DNA of 64,000 bases, from positions 50,321,899-50,385,898 of the forward strand of contig CP136067.1 in assembly GCA_032622095.1 (NCBI GenBank), in the 5' to 3' direction. How positions within the stretch are numbered: position 1 is the stretch's first letter; every line of letters starts with the position of its first letter. Made by a program: the position numbers and the translations under genes. The DNA is from Siphonodentalium dalli. Its lineage: Eukaryota; Mollusca; Scaphopoda; Gadilida; Siphonodentaliidae. Below, piece by piece: positions 1 to 11,500 of the stretch. The notes beneath the pieces are model-generated. The model saw only the letters and a program-made list of their open reading frames with translations. It was not told the DNA's origin and made no database searches.

Positions 1-1000
1 TCTTTGAAATGTGCCGACTGTCATCATGTTCAATGAACTGTATGTACTCACCCTTGATAGGACCAATGGGGAGTTGGCTATTCATAACACTGAAATTAAT
101 CACTACGTTCAGTCTAATGAACTCACAAATATCATAAACATGACATCACTGAGAACTGTGCTGGGATTGAATACATTGTGCTCATTAGTCATTGCCGGTG
201 GTTTATGATCAACTTTATTAACGTAACAATTACTTCAGCCGATCGATGCCTGAAACAACCAGCAACAGCAGTTAACCAGCACCAGGCCAATAGGCCATAT
301 TACAGAATACTTCCTCTGATGTTAAAAATATTAGGTACGATTAATCGATTATAATCTATATTCTGTTTAGATTTCTGTAATTTTATTGGCAGCTTTCCGC
401 AAATAAAACCCTTTTAAAGTGGGGATGTAGTGGGAAAAACATTTCATTTCATTTTCTTCCTGAATGTAGGTAGTCAAAACTTAGTGAAAAAATGTTTCGG
501 GAAGAAAGATAACTCTACTAGTGTGTCTCATGCACACGTGTTTAGAAAATGGCGGGAAATAGAACAGCCACCGATGGCAAACTATCTCTCACAATAGCGA
601 ACCAGTCTCATTTTAATCATCAATCTATAGCCTGTTTCTAAGCAGCAAATGTGTGCGCAAATAATACAGTTGAAGTACATTTGCAGACGAAACACAGGAA
701 GTCAATTAAATTGGGTAATTCATTGAAATCGTAACTATTAAATCTCATGACATTTCAGTTTGGGTGGGTGACAGATCAAGTTGTGACCTGAGCTATGGGT
801 ATAACCTTGAAAGATTATGTCAGATCAGACAATTGAACATCGTCCTTCATAGGGGCATTGTCGTACCAAAGTTTTTGTACATTATCCTGCATGTACGGAC
901 GCATAGGGAAACTTTCATGACAAACGATGATACATTGCCGTGTGCTACTATCCTACTCATGGCATCCCATCTCAACTCTGGCGCAAAGTGACCAAATCAA
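1..1000. other. no recognisable gene or repeat
   Basis: Only short open frames are present (longest 75 codons at 764-991) and none resembles a known protein. No splice-flanked exon stood out. The missing C-terminal exon of the minus-strand FKBP gene could lie here or beyond the left edge. I looked and found no convincing candidate. Confidence 0.5.
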
Positions 1001-1208
1001 TCTGAGTGAGCCCAGACTATGAGGTAGCAGGCTAGCATCACCAACTTCACCATCTGGGGACCTCATTCTGCTTAGGCATCAACTGCTGGGAGACCTACGA
1101 TCAGATTTAAGTTTCCCAGTTGAAGTTGGTGATGTTCACCCATTAGTCGCCTGATTATGCAATTTTATCTTCTGCAAATTATGGGATACAGAAACTTCCC
1201 AGAAGGAA
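1001..1208 (+). mobile_element. left half of a split GAATGAGGT-family MITE
   Basis: The sequence starts with CTGAGTGAGCCCAGACTAT, carries half of the family hairpin (CACCATCTGGGGACCTCATT) and the family's middle segment (CCCAGTTGAAGTTGGTGATG), then stops at the AGAAGG motif. The missing remainder reappears at 3755-3990 and ends with the inverse of the start (ATAGTCTGGGTTCACTCAG). One element therefore appears to have been split by the DNA at 1209-3754. Confidence 0.55.
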
Positions 1209-1390
1209 ACGAGAGGCCGATCACGATCGGCAGATGTCTAACCCATACCTTGGCGATAGTGATCAGCTATTTTCAGCTTGGATGATAAAATCCATAAGCC
1301 ATAACTCCATTTAAAAAAAAAACGAATCAAACCCAAATTCGAATTCTAACTGTATTTTGGGCTGAGAAACTCACATACCAAATATACATA
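1209..1390 (+). repeat. dispersed GGCCATAACTCC repeat, left part
   Basis: The stretch around 1295-1385 (CATAACTCC, then TGTATTTTGGGCTGAGAAAC and CACATACCAAAT) matches units at 3390-3530, 3540-3720, 53370-53670 and 56330-56530. It is cut by the TIR element at 1391 and appears to resume after 2780 with ATATCAGATGAAA. This is a non-coding dispersed repeat. Confidence 0.5.
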
Positions 1391-2780
1391 CCGTAAATTT
1401 TGGTGTATAAGTTGCATCTTTTTTACCTGAATATATAGCCCAGAATATTGGTGCGCCTTATACAACGGTAACTCAAAATGGGGGTGAAATCTTGACTCAT
1501 TTTCGGAGAGTTTGAGCTACGACCAGTAAGTACACAAGTGTCGGGAAGACAAGGAGATATTCACAGCAAATATCGGCGGAGATTCAGCCACAAAACTCTC
1601 CATAAAGAAGGATAATATTAATTGAATTAAAATATTGAACACAGTTATCTTACTCTTCACTATTATGAACATTTATTCACAAAATCCAGGAAAGAAAGTG
1701 TGATATAACCGGATATGTGTGAAACCGAAAGTACAAATTCTGAATAAACAACAAAATGGACTCGTCTTACAGTTTCACCTCTAAAAGAAATGGACTCATT
1801 ATTACACCATTTATTATACAAATAAACACCCCCATCTTCACTGTTATTTATCATATTATATGCATTAGTATCTGAGAATTCAACAGCAAACAGCAGCAAA
1901 TTCACAAACAGTTGGCGTCCTTGACCTTCATGACTGTGTAACAATACGTGCACAATTGACCCACATTCAATGACTGTGGTGTGATCGCTTTTATGTCTCC
2001 AGTGTTGCGACACAGTTAACTGTTTACAAGCTGCACGTGCTACAAACTTCTACCAGATTACGTCACATCGGAATGTTTATTTAAAGCCCGGGAATGAGCA
2101 TAATAAAAACTTTGACTCCAAATATTTTAATGAGGCTTCAGTGCGAAGCCGCAAACTCCTGTTGATATTACATAAACATTATTTTATGCTGTACGCTTCA
2201 GGTGCAAACATTTAATCCCCACATTGGGTATACTTGACACTTAATACTGAGGAGTGCATTGCATCACTATTAGCCCAAAGCGTTTGCATTCATGATCCGC
2301 GACAATTAGGCGACATCTAAATTAACGATGCCAGCATTATCCTAAAACAACAGTAAGCCGATTCTCAATTTTATATTCCTATAAATGATAGGATATTTTG
2401 TGTCTTTCCTCATACTGTAAATTTCTATATATATTCACATCCTTCGATCGTTATGGATAAACGTGGGATTAAGCTCAAACGTCAGAGTTACGAAACCAGA
2501 TTTTAGTTGGAAGTTGTTAAGTTTGCAGAACTTAACAGTAACCGTGCTGCCGAAAGAAAGCATTCTAACGTAAATAACTTTCTTCATTTCTTCTCCCCCC
2601 AAATGTGATGTGTGAATACTTGCTCTCAATACTTACATGTACCACGGCAGTTTTTTGAAATTCCAGCATCTAAAAATGGGTGCGTCTTATACAAAGGTAT
2701 TTCACAAAAGGCAGGATTTGGGGTTGAAAAATGGGGGTGCGTCTTATACACGCATGCGACTTATACACCGAAATTTACGG
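1391..2780. mobile_element. 1.39-kb TIR element with TA duplication (Tc1/mariner-like, non-autonomous)
   Basis: Left end CCGTAAATTTTGGTGTATAA and right end TTATACACCGAAATTTACGG are inverted copies with few mismatches, flanked by TA on both sides. Subterminal GTGCGTCTTATAC-type motifs repeat just inside the ends. The largest internal frame (116 codons, 1663-2013 minus) has no transposase features, so the element is probably non-autonomous. Related termini occur at 21305 and near 39985. Superfamily assignment rests only on the TA duplication. Confidence 0.6.
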
Positions 2781-3390
2781 TACATCTCAATAAAATGAGA
2801 TATATCAGATGAAAGGTATTTCTGTTAAAGTATCAGGAATGTTGAGAAGGGTTCATTTTTAACTACAAAAATCCATACAAGTGAAGGAGAAACCTGGCAA
2901 TATAATAGGAGAATGATTACATGAAAAATATACAAAAGCATAAAATTGATGACCAGGGTTAACAATTTTAACTCTATAAAATTAGGGGACTGTACCAGGT
3001 ATGTCCTTTGAATATTGCATTGATATACTAAACCAGAGAGCTATGCCAGAGTTGATAAACACTGGGCCAACACTGTCCACACACTATGGAAATGCAATAA
3101 ACAACAGACAGCTATTAAAGTCTGCTTAAATTCTAAAGAACATCCCTACAAATCAAAAATAGACTATTCCTATTTATACTTTTAGAACTGAATGGGAGAG
3201 TCTATTGATTCATGAATGGGTTACACCTTACACTGATGGCTAAAAATAACTATAATTCCATAATACACATTTAGCTCTTGTCTCTCTCTCTCAGAGCTAA
3301 ACTGATATCACTGGTAATTAATTATAGACTGCTATGGTTTTACTTGTGAGCTTAAAAATCTCAAATCTGTTCAATTCTTAGTTGAAAAAG
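2781..3390. other. no gene recognised
   Basis: AT-rich sequence between the TIR element and two GGCCATAACTCC repeat units. No long open frame, splice-flanked exon or RNA gene was seen. Confidence 0.4.
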
Positions 3391-3754
3391 GGCCATAATT
3401 CTGGTATAACATACCGGATCTAACCAATATTCAAACTCGATCTGTATTTTGAGTTGAGAAACTCACATACCAAATTTGGTTCCTATCAGATGAAAAATGG
3501 TTGATTTATCGAAGCATGCAAGAATTCTATGTCAAAGGGCCATAACTCCATTAAAAAAATTCAGATCAAACCCATATTCGAACTCGATCTGTATTTTGGG
3601 CTCAGAAACCCATATACAAAATTTGATTCCGAACGGATAGAAAATGTTTGAGTTATCGCAGTATGTGTAAGTGTCTATGGACAGACGGACGAACGAGTGG
3701 TCAATCCGGACGTCGACACTATGAGTTCCATACTATGGTATGGGTACACCTAAA
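3390..3754 (+). repeat. two tandem units of the GGCCATAACTCC repeat
   Basis: Two diverged units of about 150 bp share the motifs GGGCCATAA, TCGATCTGTATTTTG and AAATTTG(G)TTCC. The second runs into a segment with ACAGACGGACGAACG, the usual tail of such marine-invertebrate repeats. Comparable tandem pairs lie at 53370 and 56330. Confidence 0.5.
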
Positions 3755-3990
3755 AAGTAATTGCAAACAATGTTAATTTGAGACTATAGATACGTCCCAG
3801 AAGATGAGGCCTTAGCAGAATGAGCTCCCCAGAGGGTGAATTTGGTGATATTAGCCCGAAGAGCAGGGTAGCATAACTAAATTCACTCTCTGGGGACCCC
3901 ATTCTGCAAATGTCAAGACACACTGAATTCAGGCTTGTTTGGAACACGTAGCTGTTCGATAGTCTGGGTTCACTCAGACTGATCAAATAG
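3755..3990 (+). mobile_element. right half of the split GAATGAGGT-family MITE
   Basis: It begins inside the family's middle segment (AACAATGTTAATTTGAGACT), carries the terminal hairpin (arms around 3816-3912, GAATGAGCTCCCCAGAGGGT and its complement) and ends with ATAGTCTGGGTTCACTCAG, the inverse of the left half at 1001. The intact copy at 61595-62035 shows that the two halves join at the AGAAGG/AAAAGTAA point. Confidence 0.55.
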
Positions 3991-4950
3991 CTGGTGATTG
4001 ATATGTAATCAGGTCAGGCACATACAGGATTGACCAATTATAGCTATATTCAACTATTATAGGTGAACATGGATATCACTCTTTGTGAATACGATAAAAG
4101 AGGCATAACCCAATATCATAATTCGCAAACAAATTATTATAAAACAGTGTTGTACTAAATCGGTAGTGTTTATTTTCGTGATAAAATGACATGTCTAAAT
4201 CCATGCGAATGATTAATCATGACGGCACATGATAAGGAAGTAAACTAACATTCAATTGGTCTAAATAGGAGGAGCGATAGTGTACAATGTTACTGTCATT
4301 TAGAAATGTATACTTGTGCAATTATTAAATAAAATAAATTGGCACAAAATGTTTCAAAACAAATTTGATCTGGATACTTCTCAGTCTCTTTGAAAATCCG
4401 ACGAAAATCCAATATTGGATGTACGTCTCTAGAAGTGTCCATAACATTTCTAGGATGAAACGGCATTCCCAACATGACGTAATAAACCTTTTTCAAATAT
4501 GTAGTGCATTCCTGGCGTAGTAAATGTTTGTGAGAATCATAGTATATAGAAATAGTTATAAATACAACTAGATGTGAAAGAATAGTAAGTCATGAATATC
4601 TTTGACTGATAAAAAAATTGGAAGATGATGTCTCCTATATTGCGATGAGTAAATTGAATTATGGATATATCGCCTGTATTCAGTTTTCCAACAATAGTTG
4701 ATTTTACAATGCGTGGGAAAATTGTCAACACGCCATTGACCTCTGATCTCTGACGTGATCTGCTATGCCATAAACCAATGAAATCGCGCGCAGTCTGCAC
4801 CACTCTCCAATGAAATGGAGAGGGAATCCCTTCAATACAGAACCTAATTTTATTAGAGAGTTTTAGAGACGTACATCCGATATTGGATTTCCTCAGCTTT
4901 TCAAAGAGAGTGGATACTGGTCATTTGCTTCAGTTTTGTTAAGAGTTCAA
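3991..4950. other. no gene recognised
   Basis: Short frames only (66 codons at 4296-4496 minus, 88 codons at 4537-4803 minus), neither recognisable nor splice-flanked. It lies downstream of the last FKBP exon found, so an unrecognised terminal exon is possible. Confidence 0.4.
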
Positions 4951-4961
4951 TGTGGCTTGCA

Positions 4962-5225
4962 CTGGGCAAACCTTGAAATAGTGAGCCTGTCATTTGCAGA
5001 ATGAGGTCCCCAGAGGGTGAATTTAGTGATGCTACCCCGCATAGCGGGCTAGCATCACCAAATTCACCCTCTGGGGACCTCATTCTGCTTACACCTGAGC
5101 AGAATGAGGTTCCCAGACTGTGAATTTAGTGATGCTAGCCCACTATGTGGGGTAGCGTCACACTAAATTCACCCTCTGGGGACCTCATTCTGCAAATGAC
5201 AGGCACCCTATTTCAAGGCTTGGCA
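4962..5225. mobile_element. compact GAATGAGGT-family MITE, two back-to-back hairpins
   Basis: Terminal inverted repeats pair CCTTGAAATAGTGAGCCTGT with its near-complement around 5200-5219. Between them are two long palindromes (about 4999-5088 and 5100-5193). Each has a 35-45 bp stem (AGAATGAGGTCCCCAGAGGG and complement) and a short GC-rich loop around CCGCATAGCGG or CCACTATGTGG. It has no coding capacity. It sits 3' of the last FKBP exon found. Confidence 0.65.
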
Positions 5226-5346
5226 CTGGGATGCACGATCCCATAACTTCCACAAAACAGGGAAATAGTGGATTTCCCCTATGACAGTTGAATATAACTA
5301 CTATAATAGGTAAATCCAAGATGTGCTTGAACTGGTAATTAATTAC

Positions 5347-5535
5347 CTTTTCGTCTTCCTCTACAAATTTTTTGAACATGCCACTGTATACACGTCGTTC
5401 TCTTTCTTTATGCTTCCTCAGTATTTCATTGCACATTATAATTTTGTTTTTGGCTGCTTTATTGTTGGCATCAATTTGTAACACATGGTTGTAGTCGCTG
5501 ATGGCTGTATCATAATTGCCTAACTGAAAGTTTGC
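5347..5535 (-). CDS. FKBP4: FKBP4-like coding exon 7 (third TPR and C-terminal helix)
   Basis: The acceptor TTTGTTTCAG precedes GCAAACTTTCAG and the donor is GAAAAG|GTAATT. It has 63 codons in phase 0, residues 363-425. The peptide [20 protein letters not shown] continues the TPR array. It is followed by a charged helix ([20 protein letters not shown]) matching the family's position after the last TPR. The donor shows that at least one more exon follows. Confidence 0.9.
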
Positions 5536-8500
5536 CTGAAACAAAACATCGGAAGTCCTATATATTTTACAGACCTAATATTGCTTAAAGTTTTTCATTA
5601 ACATTATCCTCCCACTCCTAAACCAATCAATAGTGACGATGTAGATATCACATGACTGAGTGGAAGTATGGCATCAATTTGCTCACTTCTTAACGACGAT
5701 AAGTGATCGTCAGTATACAATGTAACATTATCTATTAATGGATCAAATGCATGTCAAACCAATTAAGTCCACATTCTTTGCGGCCATTTCTGTGAAGCCA
5801 GTAAGCATCCGCATTCACGCAGAAGTTCGACATACACATATATGAGAAATTTTGCTAGATCAGTTACATCAGTGCAAAAATGCTTTGGTGGTCTATAGTA
5901 CTACTCAGTGTTATTTGTATGTGTGGTCTTTCGTTGGTGTCATAATATATTATCGTGAAAAAGCAATGTGGTCTGTTTGAAGTAATGATAATGCAACTGG
6001 TGCCAATGATTCAATACAATTCGAAGGACAGCCAATTTTGAATCAAATCAAATCAGATAAAATATTCCAAATCGCATTGAATCGATTTGCAGGGACCTAG
6101 CGGAGGCAGGCTATGTCACTCTGATAGAGATGGGCGGTTAACCGTGGAATCAGTTCGGTTTCGGTTGTCGGGAAAAACCGGAAATGACAACCGTGGTAAG
6201 TTGGAAAAACCCGTAGTTTCGGTTGTCACAACTTCCTGTAATCATGGCAGAGCACGACGAACAAACGAGTCCTGTGTGGAAATATTTTTCAAAGAAAGAT
6301 AAGAAATTAAGTGTGCCGCCTGTAATATATGCAGAAAGGAGTTCGCATGGTGAAATCGCGCGACGAATTAATTACGTTGCTTCCGTGTACACCTATTTTC
6401 GCCGTAGTAAACACAACACAACTTGTCACAAGTCAGTTTATTTCTCATGATCTTTTAATCATTAAGGCCGTACAAATACTCTGAAAGGTGAATTTAATAA
6501 CGAGGATACGATATCAAAAGGTATCAATCATTGTTACCCGCATTCCCTATTAGTTTTTATCACTGTTTGGATGTTAAATCGTCAAATATATTTGTGCGCC
6601 GTTGATTAAAAATGTTATACCGGAATCGGAGCCGGAATGAATTATACCGTTTGTCGGTAAACTGTTGAGAAATAGCACTCATTCAGGTGACTTGTATTGG
6701 ATCAATTTGGATGCATGTATAGTGTGTACAGTATTATGTTCCCTAAATATGTTAAATTAGGCATATAGCCAGATAATGTGATTGAGAGATTCTAGTCATG
6801 TTTTATTTTAATTTTGTTTATTTCAAATTTTATTTTTCAAATCATAACTATACACATATATCTAGTCACACACATTAGTTTTATGCCAATATAAATGATC
6901 ATTATATTATTTCACACTTATGATCATATGATGCTGAATTGCAGTCATACACAATACACAGACTCACTTGCATTCTAGCACTGCCACTCGACATGGACAT
7001 TAACAATATACATGTAATAGTAACAATATGATACATAATTTACAATTATAAAAGGACATGTACCTCACAAGTTATGGTAATAAAATTGGTGTGTTTTCTT
7101 TGTAATATGATGAAGCATAATTAGATTTTGTTCACATTAGTCATTTTTATTAATAAAAACCGAAACCGAAACCGAGACTCAACTCTTTTTCCACAACCGA
7201 AACCGAAACCGAAACCGAGGCAAATTTTCACAACCGCCCATCTCTACTCTCTGAAGTAACACTTTTCATTATTCAACATGTACCTCACCACACCTGAAGT
7301 AACCCATTTCATTATTCACACTTATCTCACCATACCTGAAGTAACACTTTTCATTATTCAATACTTACCTCACCATGCCTGAAGTAACACTTTTCATTAT
7401 TGGAATCAAGTGTGATTGCCTTGTCGCACTGTTCTAATGATTTGACATAGTCCTGAAGTTTGAGATGACACAGAGCGAGGTTTGAGTGGGCTGCTGACAG
7501 CAAACACACCCTCTTCTTAGCCTGATTCTCCTCCAAAGTGGTCTCGCTCTCGAGGAATTTCGTGATTTTCTTGTATTGTGACATGGCTGACTTGTATTTT
7601 TGTTCCTGTAAGATTGAGAACACTACTTTAGAAAGAGCTGTGCTAGTCATATAATTAACCTTTTCTGTACCAAATTGGTTCTCCTATCAGTTACAATTTA
7701 CAAAAGTATATGTTGAAATGGTCTATTATTCATTTGGAAGGATGTTCACGAAATATAAGCAGATGACAGACAGGCGAGCAGTTAATACAAGTGCAGAAGT
7801 ATTCATTTTCGTTGGTGGGAAATGTTCAGATAATAAGTTCATGTGGCTGTTTGTTGAACTTATCGGTATTATATGAACTACTCATCATTGAGCATTTAGT
7901 AAAGAAAGGTTCGGCACATTTATATGGACAATATATTCCAATTTTAGAATAATATTCAAATCATGTTGTTTTAAAGGTTTGATATTATATTTTATGTTTC
8001 AAACAAATGCAATTCCGTTTAAAATTTAATTAGTTATTGCTTGTAATTCTTTTGACAACAATTAATACAGGCAATGAAAAGTTTCCAAAAATAAAACGAT
8101 TTTATACAGTTTGAAGATTATTCTAAAAATTACATCAAAGTGAAATCCCATTTTCAGTTAAAAAATTATTTCATCAAACATTTTCTAACAGAAATAAGTG
8201 CGCTCTCTGCTATAATAAAATATGATGACGACTGTTACATCTCGAATTGTACATTAAGAGTAATTTTGACAACATAGCTAGACCTATTAACCCTTCGATG
8301 ACTAGAGCTTCCTGAAATTTTGGGAAAACCCTGTGCCAATGCATTCCCTTATATGTGCGAGTCTCCCATAGGGAGCCTCGCATATATAAGAGAAAGCATT
8401 GGCCTAACAATATTTACCTGATATATGTAAGGATTCCTATGGGAGACTCACATATATCAGAGAATGCACTGGAACCGGATCTTTAATGCTGCACCAGTGC

Positions 8501-11500
8501 AGCTCCCATCATAAAAGGGCTAACAAACATGAAATTCAACTGTTCCGAGATCAAAGTAGATACATCAAATATATCTACGAAATTTATACACTCTAAAATG
8601 TTCTTTTAATATCTTTGCTGAAGGTAAAAGTAAAACGGACCAGCTATTTTTTGTTTTTGTGAGATGATAATTTTTATAATATCAATAAGGCATCTTGGGG
8701 CATCTATAGTCCCAGTCTGAGTCAATCCCAGACTATAGAACATGCTATGCATTCAATAGTCTGAAACGTTTCATTAAAAATGGTTTTATGATTGACAGAT
8801 ATCTACTTTTAGTTTTGTTTTTGCGAGTAACAAATTTTATCGGATGAGGGGTGTGCCAAAGGATTTAGTAATGCAAAGAGTAAAATCCAAGATGGCTGCC
8901 AGAGGCGTTCAAATTTGATAGCTCCCATCTAGAGGTGATCCCAAAAATGCCTGTAAATTTTCAAAAGAATTCTCCAATAAATGTGGGCTGCAGTATGTGT
9001 CGATGAGCAGGTTTTGATTCTGCATGCACTATGGTGTGCAAGCACAATCACGCACCTCAAAATCGAAGGACTGGAGATATGTTTCCATCTACGATAAAAA
9101 TGATAAACATAGGCCAAAAAAAATAAATGTTGACAGTGCCTGAGAAACAAATATTTATTTTCGGATGGCCTAAACAATTTTTATTACAAATCCCTGCACA
9201 AGAAATGGAGTCATGTCTAATTTTACCTTGAATAGTTTTGCGCCTTTATCTTTGACGATCTGCGACTGCTCAAGTTTTTCTTCAGCATTCATTTGCCAAG
9301 CATCTTTAGACTAAAACAGATTTAAAGAATTCATTACATAGGGTTGTCAATTAACCCATTAATGATTAACCTTTCAATTTGTCAAAAATAATTACAATAT
9401 TACAATTACAATTTCTTGACTTTATTAGGGATGGAAAGATATACTGATACATAGGTTCATCACGATACAGGAGGTCACAATACATGCACCGATACCAACA
9501 CCAAAATATCATTGAAGCACGATGCATATTACAACCATTATCTACCTACAATATAGGTCACATATCAGTACTTTTAAATTTAATTTTATTGCCAAGTGTT
9601 ATTCCCAAGCACAATTGAGAATGTACTTGCATACATCCTTGTGAGAAATCACTGACCTGTATAATATATCTGTATTGCATGCACTGTTAACCTACTTAAT
9701 ATATAAGGCAGTGTAGCTCAGTAATGCATGTGCATGCTTTGTTGCTTCTGACAATGTAATCATTGAGTCGTTTTAGACAACTTGTAAAGCCTTGCTGCTA
9801 TAAGATACATCAGTACTGTTGATAACAAGATCGCATTTTTGTTCCGCCTACCGCACAGGATATAAGAATAAAAAATAATAATGATAACCTGACAACTTTT
9901 CCACAGATGCACACGTGTAAAAGTTAACCATTTTTGCACTCTATTAATTCCAGTGACTAAATTTAGATTTATTTTCTTCTGTCGTCATTCACGATTCAAA
10001 GTATAGTCACTTACGGACACTGCCAGATGCATGTTACATAACCACAATGTGCACACCATCCTTGAACTTAAGTTAAATTAAATTTATATTGCACATGGGT
10101 CAACCCATGCAAGTCGGGCCATTGTGTATGATACATTTGTCCATATTTATAACACTATAACTTAAGAGTAGTAGTACTATTAGAGTCATAAATATACATT
10201 TATAATCTACTATACTATTGTCTATATTAAATATACATTTATAATCTACTATACTATTGTCTATATTAAATATACATTTATAATCTACTATACTATTGTC
10301 TATATTAAATATACATTTATAATCTACTATACTATTGTCTATATTAAATATACATTTATAATCTACTATACTATTGTCTATATTAAATATACATTTATAA
10401 TCTACTATACTATTGTCTACATTTATCGAGTTACACACTCGTATCACATACCAAGGTATGTATCATATCGTGACCTTATTAGCATATCTTTCCACCCTAG
10501 ACTTCATCTACTTTTATTACGGAGATGTTTAAACATTTCGGCTTAAATATGGGCTCATTTAGTAATACTAATCTAGAAAATCAGTTGGTTGCATGGACTG
10601 AGATCCCCCCCCCCCAAGAGCCTATTGGGGTCACATTCCCCCAACCCAGTCTTGTTACCTGAGAAAATGATTACTTGGGTTCTTCATGTACATGGACTTA
10701 TTGGACCAATGGGTGCAGAATAAATCTAACCAGTTTATAAAATAAAATAAAATAAATTGGGCAACCAAACCTACATGTACTCACTCTTGAAACATAAGAT
10801 TGGGTCAGGTGGAAAGAAGATATTTTTAATTGTGGCCCAGAGGAAACCCTGATTTAGATAAGTTTACCTCATGTTTCGAATCTCAATTAAACAGTAGTTT
10901 ACTAGACCAGCATGGGACCCTGTGAGACCCCAGACCAGGCCTCAAAATATGGTGTTGGACATTCAGAATTTGCAGAATGAGGTCCCCAGTGGGTGATTTA
11001 ATGTCACAAAATTCATCACCTGACCTCATTTTGAATGGCCTCATCTGCAATGGGAGACTTAAGATACAGATTTAAAATCCCAGATGGTGAAGATGGTAAT
11101 GTGCACCCATTGGGCACCTCGATTATGCATTATGTTGTCTGCCATTTTGGGGATATAGAGAAACTAAATTAAAAAAGAAAATTTGTTATATGGGGTATTG
11201 TCATTTAATTCACACTCCGGGGACATCTTTCTGCAAATGTCCAGCGCCATATTTTCAGGCCTGGAAGGCAAATACAGTAACCACAGCAGAATTATGGGTA
11301 ACTTTTCAGGATTTATTCGGAAATATGGCTTGTTGCCATTCATCGGAAAGCTCTCACTGAGAGCTTTTCGATGAATGGCAACAAGCCATATTTACGACTA
11401 AATCCTGAAAAGTTACCCATAATTCTGCTGTGGTTAAGGAGTCGATTACTTGGGGCATTACTGTATTTAAGCTGTGGAGGCCTAATGATAGTCACCTTCT

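Noticed and set aside
421-480. Candidate terminal FKBP exon (acceptor-like CTACATTCAG then GAAGAAAATGAAATG, minus)
   Set aside because: Phase fits, but after a few acidic residues the peptide (KCFSHYIPTLKG) does not resemble an FKBP52 C-terminus, and an AG preceded by a pyrimidine run is common by chance.
1663-2013. 116-codon minus-strand frame in the TA-flanked TIR element as its transposase
   Set aside because: No DDE/D-type spacing, helix-turn-helix or other transposase feature could be seen.
10100-10447. 115-codon minus-strand frame with a repeated 13-residue unit
   Set aside because: It is the translation of a 39-bp minisatellite inside a hAT element. The period is a multiple of three, so the frame stays open by arithmetic.
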